Source: Myotis daubentonii (Eukaryota > Chordata > Mammalia > Chiroptera > Vespertilionidae). Taken from it: DNA of 64,000 bases. The stretch's first letter is position 1. Each line of letters begins with the position of its first letter. The position numbers and the translations under genes are program-made. The notes below the pieces were generated by a model that made no database searches, was not told the origin of the DNA, and saw only the letters and a list, made by a program, of their open reading frames with translations. The DNA lies in NCBI RefSeq assembly GCF_963259705.1, contig NC_081842.1:63252787-63316786 (forward strand), read 5' to 3'. Of this stretch, positions 33,761 to 45,128 are shown one piece after another.

Positions 33761-35324
33761 ACTGGGAACAAGACTGATTTTTTTAATGTCTTTGATATTT
33801 TTATATGGTAAATTTTAAATAGTTGGATTAATTTTTTTTCATATAGAAAATATTTATTTCTCCTAGGAATTATCATAAGTCACTAGCTGTCCTACTGATA
33901 AAGCTTATTATTATTATTTTACTACTCAGTTTAAGTCTGATAACACCGGGCATGCAACTACTTATCCTTTCCTTCACTGCTGTGCTCAATGGCTACAGAA
34001 GCCTTACTAATGTCCTTGACAAAGGTGCCCCATATGACCAAGTTCTTCATTAGCTACAAGCTATTGGACACTTTTGTTGCTGTCTGTAATGAGGCAATGC
34101 CATTGCCGTGAAACCTCAGTGCAAAATTGAATCAATATAAACTCTTTGCATTTGCTGAATTTATAGTTCCAGTCACGTGTTTGTGATAATAAACACACTT
34201 GGCTCTTGGAAATGCTTTGGACTCTTGATTCTGTTGTAATAGTTGTAAGGTAGATGATTACTGGCAGAGACTCAGTTTTCATCTTCTCTTTGAAAATATA
34301 ATACTGGAAGGATGAGTTTACAGAGATATGCTATGCAATAAGTGCAGGAAATATCAAAGGCAATTAAAGCAGCAGGGTATATACAAGGTGTGGCAAGGCC
34401 AAGAATGGGAAATGGATGGAGATTCTGCAGAAATAGCCACAGGACTCTGAATTGAGCATAGACACTTCAGATATGGTGTGTCTTGGAAGGTCAAGAGACT
34501 TCCTTTCATAAAATGCCCCAAATATCATGAAGATTTAGAGAAAATATAAAATATTTGGGAAAGGCGTTTCAGCATAGTACATTAATTTACAGCTCTAATT
34601 TGAAATTTGTGACTAGCGCATTAAACCATATTTTTTTTGTTTGTTAAAAAAATTAATACTGTAAACACGATTATCAGGGAGCATTTAATAAGTTTTTCAA
34701 GATAATGTTTTTTTAAGAATTTTTAGTGTATTCATAAATATGGAATTTCAACTCAACTATAAATTAGTTTTTCTTATATAATAAACCAAATTAAAACAGG
34801 ATCTCTGCTTTGGAAATACCTTGGTAGTCATTAATTTAAATTAGTGTAAGTTCTTATAGGCCAGAGCTGCTTTTCATGGTTAAGTACATATCTAATTTAG
34901 ACATTTACTGGTTCTGATGGGCTTCCCCTCCTGAGGTCAAACTCATGATTCTTAACTTTTTATTCTTTATCATCAACAACTAAATTATTAATATTTATCA
35001 AATCCTCTATTATCCATGTCATTGCTCATTTATTTAGCAAAGAAAACTTCATATGGCTTACCACACTTAAAACTCACTTCAGAGTGTTTACAAATATTAA
35101 TTAAAATAGCTTAATTGGTGCTAAGTTTTAAACCCTTCTATATATTTTTTCAATGTGGTTTGGTTGGAAGGGGTTACATTTATGGCTTCTCCCTAATCCG
35201 CTTATATTTAAAAATAGGATTTTAATTTTTAAAACATGTATTTTTTTATATTATATTCACTAATACTGCCCCCTCCCTTCAAAAAATCCAATGGCTCTTT
35301 TGGCCAAGCATAACATTTAAAATG
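33761..35324. other. AT-rich non-genic stretch
   Basis: No exon or transposon recognised. Confidence 0.35.
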
Positions 35325-35690
35325 TAATTTTTAATAAATTGGGATATATTTACACAATAAAATGCTATGCAGCAATGAGAGTGATCTATAACTACACACA
35401 ATAATATCAATAAATCGTGTGACATAATACTGAACAAAAAAACAGATTCCATTTATTTTAGTTCATAAAATACAAAATTAATGTATGTGGATGGAGCTCA
35501 GAAGCAGAGTATAATAAGCAGGAGGACACCTGAGGTATTGAGTGATGCTTGTGCCCTTTTTCTAGATCTGGTACTGTTTATCCAGGTGTGTCAAGTTTGT
35601 GAGGTACATGAAGCTGTACAGTTATGATCTTTGCACATCTGCGTATGATATGCTGTAATGAAAATATTTAAAATAAGATTTTAGTACAAA
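35325..35690 (+). repeat. Old L1 3'-end fragment (L1M type)
   Basis: 'acaataaaatgctatgcagc', 'cataatactgaacaaaaaaa', 'atttattttagttcataaaa', 'agctgtacagttatgatctt' and a final A-rich part follow the 3' end of old mammalian L1 in plus direction. Confidence 0.65.
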
Positions 35691-37624
35691 TATAAAGATT
35701 TCTGATTTTGTACTCCAAGGCAGCTCTCTTAGAAGGTTGTTCAGATGCCACTGAGCATCAGAAAAGTAAGGAACAGAGTATCATTTTTACATGTCCTTTT
35801 CTCATGTGTCTGGAGAATTGTTAGAGAAAATAGTTTATACATTTAATAGTTACTATGAAGCAAAAATAGAAACATATTCCATGTCTCTTGCCATCAAACC
35901 TTGATTATTTTAACCTTTCTCATCTGAAATGAGGTTACATCCTCTCAAAAAGGTGCATCTTTCCTATTAAAATAGATCCACTAAAAATAATGTAATTATC
36001 AGATTTAATTAATATTTCTTCATTCTTTTAAAGAACTGAGACAGTAAATTCATTTAGAAAGAAAAAGTACCTTAAGTAAATAAAACTAGTTTAGTTATAT
36101 GTACATGGACATCTGATTTACAATCATGCCTCATACATCTATAACCTGTTATAGATCAAAGTTGGCTTTGACCTAATTCCAGTCTTGGTTTGGTATTTAT
36201 TTTTAATCTCGTGCATCTTAAATTATTTTTATATGGGGGCATTTATTGAGTGCTCTTAACTAAGGGGAAAAGGCTGGGTTGGGCAATTTAAAGACCAAAG
36301 TCTTTATTTAGGACTAGAACCAGGACAATGGAGAAAACAGTAGCCCCATTACAAACTTTGCATGCATATCTCTGCAGTTGTGTGTCATATCTCAAAGAGC
36401 TTCATTGAAGAAAGGCCAACCTAGATAAGTGAGCTCTAGGACAGCAGAATTGCCAGTTGTTCCTGCTTGCTAACCTTCAAGGTCACTTTATCCCCAACAG
36501 GACACAGAATGTCAAGCAGGTGATTTCCACAGATTCTCCAGTCTCAGCTGTGAAATTCTGAGGGGTGCTAAGCTGGCCAGAGAGCTCAGGGAAGCCACAC
36601 CCTCTATGCTCAGAAGATCAGGCAAGAGAGCAGCAAATAAACTACAAGCATGATACCCATCTAAAAATCACTACATACAAAACACCCACACTTGTGATCA
36701 CTATAAGGTTTAGAATGCCTTCCTTTCTATGGTACTGCATTCATTTTGTTGGTTGGTTCTTTAGTTGGTTGGTTTTGTTTGTTTTGGGTTTCGTTTTGCA
36801 TGAAATCATAATCTCCACAAGTAAATATCTAATAAATAAAATAATTGTGTTTTAGTGATATGACAGTCATTTGGAAGCATATCTACATCAGAATCATATT
36901 TCCAGATACAGGCCTCAAATCTTGTAAATTCAAAAAGATGTTTTATTGAAAATATTTTTTTCATTTTAAATATTTTTCTATTATATTTTCTATGGAAATC
37001 TAGTCATCACCCTAATAGAAAACAGTAAATGTACATAAGACACATGGCTGAATAACTCAATTTCATAAATTACAAAAGTTGAGGCCAATCTTCTGTCTTA
37101 AGCTTTCATTAAACAATTATCTTATATTTACAGAGGTCTGTAATTGGGCCCTGTGCAAGGTTCTGAGAGAACTCAAATGCTTTCTTTTATGCCAGTGAAT
37201 CTTCAACATGTTTAGGTCAACTGTGTTATCAACATCTGAAGAAAAGCAAAAATGAAAAGACAAAGGGAGAAAAAGACAACTGTTTATAAAATTCTTACAT
37301 TTCTTACTTGTTAGTTTATTGTATAAAACAGACTTGGAAAGGGTTTTGAAATGGATCCACCCTCCTTTTAGTCTGATTCTTCCGTCATTACTCGACCTTC
37401 AATTGTGTTTCCTAGTTGCCCCTCTAGGCTTCCCACTTAGGACTTAGGCAGCGCCCCATTTTTTCCCCACATCTCTTGATTTATAAAATCACTGTGGTAT
37501 GAGAACTTAATAAAGAAACAATGGATACTAAGGTATCCTCTCATTACATCTCCCTGATGTGTATTTTAATGTGATTTTTGTGTAACCAGGGGTTTAAATA
37601 AGTAACTTAAAATAAAGCTTTGGG
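35691..37624. other. AT-rich non-genic stretch
   Basis: Short TTGG/TTTG repeats near 36750-36800. The 96-codon frame at 36565-36855 has no splice signals or known domain. Confidence 0.35.
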
Positions 37625-37856
37625 GCCCAACCAGTGTGGTTCAGTGGTTGAGCATTGACCTATGAACCAGGAGATCATTGTTTGATTCCTAATCAGGGTA
37701 CATGCCCAGGTTGCAGGCTCTATCCCAGTGTGGGGCACGGAGAAGGCAGCCAATCAATGATTATCTCTCATCATTGATGTTTCTATCTCTCTCTCCCTCT
37801 CTCTTCCTCTCTGAAACCAATAAGATAGATAGATAGATTGATATATATATATATAT
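37625..37856 (+). repeat. Ves SINE, plus orientation, with (GATA)n(TA)n tail
   Basis: Head 'gcccaaccagtgtggttcag', body with 'catcattgatgtttctatct', tail grown into GATA and TA units. No certain target duplication. Confidence 0.88.
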
Positions 37857-37901
37857 GAGTTTTGGATATGTTAATACCTACTAAGAGATGTAGGAACCTT
37901 T

Positions 37902-38146
37902 GTACTTTTATTTTTATTTTTTTAGATTTTTTAAACAATGTTTTTTATTGATTTTAGAGCGGAAGGGAGAGAGAGAGAGAGAGATAGAAATAATGATGAG
38001 AGAGAATCATTGACCGTCTGCCTCCTGCATGCCCCCTACTGGGGATTGAGCCTACAACCTGGTCATGTGCCCTTGCCTGGAATTGAACCCAGGGCCCTTC
38101 ATTCCTAGGGCCGATGCTCTATCCACTGAACCAAATCGACTAGGGC
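37902..38146 (-). repeat. Ves SINE, minus orientation
   Basis: Flanked by the 13-bp repeat TGTAGGAACCTTT at 37889-37901 and 38147-38159. It faces the previous SINE tail to tail across 45 bp. Confidence 0.95.
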
Positions 38147-38159
38147 TGTAGGAACCTTT

Positions 38160-39689
38160 TCAGAAAATTCAGATCCCATCATGCACATAGCAGGGCTCTG
38201 CCTAGGCTAGAGCTAACCCAGCTTATTAAAAATTGAATCCTGATTCTATTCATCATCATTAACTCTAGCAACGAGCCAACATATTTAAATGAAGCAAATT
38301 TGAAGATTTAGGAAGCAACTAGCAGTTCTTCAAGACACTAAGAATAATATCCACAGTTTAAGAAAATTTGTGTGGACTCAATTTACAAGGAATAAAAATG
38401 TCATGAATCACATCATTTCATAGAAACCATTTTGTGTCATTCTCAACCCAAAGATTTGCAGTTGCTTAATGGAGAAAATGAATTAAGATTTATCATCAAT
38501 AAATGAAAGCATGTTCTCAACGATTTCAATGACTCCTTTACACAAAGTGAGATTTTAGTGAGACCCCATTTTTTTAATAATATAAAATAGATCCTTAAAC
38601 TATTCTTGTTTGGCATGTTTTTGCCATGTGTTCTGGGAGTACTGATTACTGGATTAGTGTCCTCATGCTTGTGTGCAAAGAATGGTATGTGTTTCACATG
38701 TTTATTTCTCTGATATTTCCATTTTGACTCTATCTCTTATGCTCTAGTTAATGGGCACTTAAAATAAAGTGGTAACCATTTTGTTTTATTACTTTAATTT
38801 CTTTAAAAGTGAGTTATTTTCCTCCTCCATTTCCAGTTCAAAGGCAGCATGGAGTCTTAATAAATTTCAAATGTATTTGGATAGCTGATAAATTTAATGG
38901 TCTCATCAACTTAAAAAATTGCAAGTAAAAGTAAGTGATCTTGAGAATAATTAACAGGGCAATGATGGGAGAGAAGAGTATTACACAGACTAAATGGAGG
39001 TGCCCTTATTTCTGTCAAAATTTCCACTGAGAAATGTAATCATTATTTGCCTTTGTTAATTGTAGCCTAAAATGTACTCTACATATAGATTACATTTTAT
39101 CCTAGCACTTGAAAATAATTTACAAATGGCAGTGTTACTATATCTGTCCTCTTTGTATCTCAGTAATCGAAGAAGTAGATGCTTGCGGCCAGCATTGGCA
39201 GTCAGAGAAGCTAAAGCCAAAGATTGATTCACAGCAGTTTAGTGATGGCTGGGAAACAATTGATATGGAAGGCATCATGCGTCTTTAAATGAGATCTGTA
39301 CTGAATCTAAAGAGACTATTTTATCTTTCTACAAATGTCTGTGGTTTTATTCCAAAATGCATTAATATGATAAATTAGAAATGATATGTATTTCCTTGAT
39401 CTGATCTAATGCATCTTTATTCTTAGCATATTCTCACCATAAGGCTTTCCCTGTTATACTAAAATTCCCGGTGTTGAATGTTTCTGGCCTGAAGGAGTAT
39501 TTTATCTGTCTTTGTTTAGAATTGCAAAGTGCAGGTTACAATGAAACTATTGTTCAACCTTTAGTTGATTTTAATATTGTTTTAAAATTCTTTACAAATA
39601 ATCCTCTTATTACCTTCGCCTTGGAGAGAGTGCCTCCACCATGCTGTGCTGGACCAATCACTGACAAGGCCAACGCATCTTTGGCACAG
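38160..39689. other. Non-genic stretch
   Basis: No recent element. The 73-codon frame at 39471-39692 lacks splice sites. Confidence 0.35.
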
Positions 39690-39845
39690 TAGAAGCCTGT
39701 GAGAAAAGTGACATTTTCCCTGTCTTACAGATGGCAAGGCTGAGGCACAAAATGGTAATTTTCACATCTCATAACTCGTAGGTGGTGAAAGAAAGCTTTC
39801 TGATTCCGGACTCCACTCCTAAGTGCTGCATTCTGCTGTCCACAT
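39690..39845 (-). repeat. MIR-like fragment
   Basis: 'ttacagatggcaaggctgag', 'tctcataactcgtaggtggt', 'actccactcctaagtgctgc' follow the MIR complement. Confidence 0.65.
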
Positions 39846-40044
39846 AAACATTAGTGAGCTCGGGCTGAATTGTAGCTATCTGACCATGTTCAGCCAGTGT
39901 TAGTCTTATCTTCCTTTTTTTCTGAATTAATATTATTTTAGAATCGGCTCAAATGTCAAAGTGGAGGCAAATTACAAATCCTAGTATGTTAATGTAACTT
40001 TGTACATTTGTTTAACTGATTTTCAGAACCAAACATAGACTGTT

Positions 40045-40085
40045 TTTTTTTTTGTTTGTTTGTTTGTTTGTTTGTTTGTTTTATC
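40045..40085. repeat. (TTTG)n simple repeat
   Basis: About eight TTTG units. Confidence 0.9.
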
Positions 40086-40218
40086 TGGAGCTCACAGTTA
40101 GGTAAGTGGAGAGAGGCCAGTAAAGAGAGAGTAAATGTGGAACCATAAGTGCTCTTACAAAGGAGTCAGCAGAAAGTTTATTGGATATTCAGGCATGAAT
40201 TTAACATGTTGTCTTGGC

Positions 40219-40946
40219 TAATCTTTTTTTTTTAATCTTTATTGTTGAAAATATTATATAAATTCTCCTTTTCAACCGCATTAACCTCTTCCAGCTGCTT
40301 CCACCATGCTCCGCCCCCCCAAGCCTTCACAACCCTACTTATTGCCTGTGTCCATGGGTTATGCATGTATGCATGCAAGTTCATTGATTGATCTCTTCCT
40401 ACTCACTCTGACCTGCCTTCCCTCTGAGGTTCAATAGTCTGTTCATGCTTCTATATCTCTGGGTTTATTTTTGATCATCAGTTTATTTGGTTCATTAGAT
40501 TCCACATCTGAGTGAGATCATGTGATACTTAGCTTTTTCAGACTGGCTTACTTTGCTCAGTATAATATTCTCCAGGTCCATCCATGTTGTTGCAAACGGC
40601 AAGAGTTCTTTCTTTTTTATTGTTGTGTATTATTCCATTTTGTAAATGTATCATAATTTTTTTTATCCACTCATCTGCTGATGGGCACTGAGGCTGTTTC
40701 CAAATCTTAGCTATTGTAAATTGTGCTGCTATGAACATAGGGGTGCATATATTCTTTCTGATGAGTGTTTCAGGCTTCTTAGGATATATTCCTAGAAGTG
40801 GGATCACTAGGTCGAATGGGAGTTCCATTTTTAATTTTTTGAGGAAACGCAATACTGTTCTCCACAGTGGCTGCACCAGTCTGCATTCCTACAAGCAGTG
40901 CACGAGGGTTCCCTTTTCTTCACAACCTTGCCAAATATGTCAATAA
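40219..40946 (-). pseudogene. 5'-truncated L1 with ORF2 C-terminus
   Basis: Minus-strand L1: T-rich tail and 3' UTR at about 40219-40500, then the end of ORF2. The frame 40538-40876 reads through landmarks of the ORF2p C-terminal region: [41 protein letters not shown]. The copy stops near 40935 ('cacaaccttgcca'), so the rest of ORF2, including reverse transcriptase and endonuclease, is absent. A target duplication was not found. Not functional. Confidence 0.9.
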
Positions 40947-42940
40947 TGTAAAAAGGAAGGAAAGGGGGACTTACATTTGATATATCTTCGTGATTTGCTT
41001 GCTACAAAGAGCGTGCACAGTGCAGGGTCCTCATAGCCTTACCTATCACCAAGTCTATAGGGGAACCTCTGTATTCCTCTCAGAAGTGATGAACTCAAGG
41101 GCACATGCTTTCAGTCCTTTAGAAGCTGGGCCCTTGGAGAGAGGAATGTAAAAGTGTGGTAGAATTTTAGCCAGAATATTGGCAGGAGAGAGAGAAGGTA
41201 ATGAGATTGTCAAATGGTCTGGCAATGCTACCATGTATGGAAGAGGAAATACTGTATCACTACCATCTACACCAGCGGTTCCTTTCTTCTCTGCAGGAAG
41301 AGTGAACCCTTGGCTGTAGCAACCTATGAGTTAGGTAACTGAGAGCCTTTCTCTTTCATATGTAAAACACCAGGACAAGTATTCATTTGCTTTTTTTTCT
41401 AAATAATATTTGTTTTTTGCCTACAGGTAATGTTTAAAATCATCTTTACCTATGAGGTAGAAAAAATGCCACACTCAGAGCCTAAGGCCTGAGGCTATTA
41501 AGATGGCTGCCACCGGAGCTGCCCTAAGCACTTTCTATTGCTGACAGTGTTATTTTTTTCTTTCAGATTTTATCTCATCAGCAGGACTTGTCCTGGAATT
41601 GTTTATGGCAAACACTACTTAGATAGCACCATTTCTACTCCAAGTTTGCCCCCTTGGCACAAAAATAAGGCATCTAAAAGCATATTATTGCAACAATTAT
41701 AATACAGTTAATTTTAAATATCTCATTTTTTTAATACCCTGGATAACCGCAAGTTTATTTTTCACTGTATATTGTCTCCTTGCTAAAAAAAAAAAAGCAT
41801 CAATAGCTAGCTTATATCTTTTCCAGACTTTATGAACACCTGTTCCCTTCTGTTTCTTCCTGCTGTTATAATAAAATAGGTAAGAAAAATGAGATTTTTT
41901 AACCTGGTCCTTGATGCCAAACATAATCAGTTTCTAAAATGATGCAGATGTTCTAATGATGTTCTACTATCCATTTTCCACTTGGATTATAAGCATAGAT
42001 CAGGTTTTATGCCTTGAACCTATGTTTCATTACCTTATTTTAACTTAAATTTCTTGACATTTCATTATATGAAATATTATTCTTTTGTCACCATGGTTCC
42101 ATTTCACAGTATTGGGATTCTAAACAACTAGCAGAAAAGAGATATATCGCCATGAGAGTAGGCCATAAATAGGTTTGTGTTCATGGTGAACTATTATAAA
42201 AAGCAATTGTGTAGATGGATGGCCAATATTGCTATAGTCATAGTGTAGCTAGGCTTCCTAATCTTCAACTTGAAATGATTTCTATTCTTTTTCTAATTCC
42301 AAGTCTTGCTGATACCAATCTCATATAATATCTTCTTTCTTAATATTAAGCATCGATTGACTTAAGTTCTTAATTGAAATCTAAGTCATCATAATTTATG
42401 GAAGGTGATAGGTATATAACATAGAAGGTTCACATCTTATCTCTCGAATGAATGTTGCTGCTTTGGCCATCTAGCTTTATAGAGATGTTGTCATTAGAGG
42501 TTGCCCTGTGAATAATCCAGGGATATCAGAGTAAGAAACCACACCGTGACTCCAGAAATACAGGGCACTTTAGAGCATGACATGAATGTATTACAAAGTG
42601 AGATGAATTTCCCTTTTTCACTTCTCAGTCACTACTGAATATTGATTTCTTCCCCCTGTAGCTCTTACCTATATCCTCTAATTTCCCCATAACTCCTAAC
42701 AACCTCCGATGTTTAAAGAGGGGGGAAAAAGGTACATTTGTATTTATATGTGGGGATGGTTTTGCCTGCATACATTTTATAAATTATGTATAGTTTTAAT
42801 AGTCATAGTGGTACACACAGAGATATTTGCATATTCCTTGCTGAAGCCTCCACTACACATTCTAGCTTACTTCAAAGCCCAGCTGATGTGTTTCAGCATT
42901 ACTTATCATGTGGCAAGATTCTCAGCAGGCTGTTAAGGAA
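40947..42940. other. Non-genic stretch
   Basis: No exon with both splice sites and no recent element was recognised. Confidence 0.35.
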
Positions 42941-43460
42941 TATTTGTTTAAAATGTTTTCCTTCCAGAAGGGCTGATGTACTATTCTTTTTTGTACCATT
43001 CCACATGATGCCATTTTTTAAAATTACCCCAGTGGCGCCCACTGGGTCAGTGTAGGCACATTGACGAGTGCTGGAAAATAATTGTAATTTTACCGTCTTC
43101 TAACTGAGTACACCCTCAGGCCAAGTGGTGAAATACCACCTCCGCCAGCCCCGACATTCATCACTGTAATGAGCTACAAAATCAATCTGTAATTGACAAA
43201 AGCATTTTTAATCAAAGTATGAGGCATTTACAGTCTCCAGATACTGCCTTTTTGTCTTATGTCAGTATTTACTTTATAGCAGGATGGGAGATGTTTGATT
43301 TTGTTCAAAAGCATGAGTTATTTCTGCAAAGGAATAAAGATATGCTTTTCAGAAACCCTCCTCATACTCACCTCCCCGCTTCCTCCCCCCCGACCAAAAG
43401 TAGCATTGCGTAATTGCTGAGATTTATCATAAACCATCAAGTCGGGGAGATCATGCTCTG
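42941..43460. other. Repeat-free block with homeodomain-type words, candidate conserved non-coding element
   Basis: No recognisable repeat. The part 43155-43215 packs 'cactgtaatgagctac', 'atcaatctgtaattgaca' and 'tttttaatcaaag', a cluster of TAAT/ATTA and AATCAAT words as in homeodomain/TALE-bound enhancers. Nearby are 'ggcgcccactggg' and 'ccacctccgccagccccg'. Function is inference. Confidence 0.35.
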
Positions 43461-44176
43461 CCACTTTAGGAAGAAAGGGGGACTTATTTTTGTAAATGAT
43501 TGCCGATGCTTTCTATCAATTGCCTCTCTATACGAAATTACTACTCTTTGACTCAAACTACCACTATATCTGCAGAAACTATAATCTAAAATGTTCCTTT
43601 TCTGTATCCACATTCCAGTTGCTTAGATCTGTCCTTAGGAATTTATAGGCATCACAAAGCATTCCTCTTATTAGTATGATTCTTTCTTGGTCAAGTTAAA
43701 TCCTACAAAGTGTATTGGGAGGTAGGTATTTCAGATGACCACACATTAAAAGTTTTAATATTTCCAAGCCGTGGGAATTGTAGCCAAGACAAAATATTTG
43801 TTGAGGCATGCAATGACTTTCTGGGCACGAGTTCTTCTTGTTTTTATGAGTAGGTGCCAGATGTTTAGTATCAGCTCTTCAATTTAGAGACCACATTAGT
43901 ATGATCTGTTGGAAAGCAAGGATCTTGCATACTGAGCCATGCCCAGCATCTCTTGGATACTTTGGCCTTGGTGTTTATGTATGCAAGAGAAGTCATATCA
44001 CTATCTGGCACAGGAAATAGAGCCTTTGCAAGGGAAATCATCCAGAAGTGGAAAGAATAACTGAACACAATCTACATAGTCTGATGTTCTCATTTGTGGA
44101 TTCTATAGTTAATTCTGTGTGAGTGTGTGTGTGTGTGTGCGTGTGTGTGAGCTGGTATTAAAAAAGGACCAACTTA
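43461..44176. other. Non-genic stretch with short (TG)n near 44120-44148
   Basis: Nothing else recognised. Confidence 0.35.
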
Positions 44177-44374
44177 GCCCTAGCCGGTTTTGCTCAGTGG
44201 ATAGAGCATTGGCCTGCAGACTGAAGGGTCCCAAGTTCGATTCCAGTCAAGGGCACATACCCAGGTTGCAGGCTTGACCCCAGTAGGCGGCTTGCAGAAG
44301 GCAGCCAATCAATGATTCTCTCTCATCATTGATGTTTCTGTCTCTTTCTCTCCCTCTCCCTTCCTCTCTGAAAC
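44177..44374 (+). repeat. Ves SINE lacking its A-rich tail
   Basis: Head 'gccctagccggttttgctca', B-box-like 'agttcgattccag', body to 'cttcctctctgaaac'. It stops there without the usual ATCAATAAA tail, and no target duplication is evident. Confidence 0.9.
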
Positions 44375-44519
44375 CTTGTAAATCTTATCTAAATGACTGT
44401 AACATTTCTAGAACCTTAAATTATTAACTATTTTGAGCATTTCTTTACTGTTTCCTTTTTTAGAATGTGACCTCTATGTAAATTTATGAATATTGCTGAT
44501 AATGGAATATTTAGGGATG

Positions 44520-44755
44520 GCTTGCTCAAAGTCAAGTGTTATGCTAGTTACTTCAGATATTTGTCACATATCATTTTATGAACAATTATTTGAGCTAGAT
44601 TATGTTATGCCCACTTTATAGGTGTAATTGAAGGGTGGAGTAGTGATATAATGTGTCCAAGTTCATATAGCTTATGCATAGTGAAAATATGCTTCAGGGT
44701 GGGCTGTATGAATCTAAGGCCTAAACTCATAATCCTTTACATGAATGGCCTAATA
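44520..44755 (-). repeat. MIR-like fragment
   Basis: 'atcattttatgaacaattat', 'gcccactttataggtgtaat', 'gtgtccaagttcatatagct', 'aggcctaaactcataatcct' follow the MIR complement. Confidence 0.6.
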
Positions 44756-44784
44756 GTACATGTATTGACTCATGTTATTCATCA

Positions 44785-45128
44785 GGTTATACCAGTGATT
44801 CCCAAAGTGGGCGCTACCGCCCCCTGGTGGGCGCTGCAGCGATCCAGGGGGGCAGTGATGGCCACAGGTGCATTTGTTTTAACTTTTTTTGTATTACCTT
44901 TCTATTCTGAGTTCAATAAATAGTTTCATAATTTCAAACTTCAATGTTTCTAATTTACACCTTTCTTTACTATATTTTACGAAAAAGGTAGAAACATTAA
45001 TACATATATCTTTCTGTTTAATTGCTATTAAAATTTTTAAAAAATTAATTTCCAGGGGGGCACTGAGTATTATTTTTTCTGGAAAGTGGGCAGTAGGCCA
45101 AATAAGTTTGGGAACCACTGGGTTATAC
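44785..45128. mobile_element. hAT MITE with perfect 8-bp target duplication
   Basis: Body 44793-45120 (328 bp). Ends CAGTGATTCCCAAA...TTTGGGAACCACTG form inverted repeats. The flanking 8-bp repeat GGTTATAC is exact (44785-44792, 45121-45128). Inner end regions carry 'gtgggcgctaccgccccct' on the left and 'ccaggggggcactgag' on the right. The 90-, 106- and 100-codon frames in and around it contain no transposase domain. Confidence 0.95.
44817..44834 (-). promoter_or_regulatory. CTCF-like core inside the hAT MITE
   Basis: CCGCCCCCTGGTGGGCGC; on the minus strand CCACCAGGGGGCGG, a strong match to the CTCF core. It lies 24 bp inside the element end. Binding is inferred only. Confidence 0.5.
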
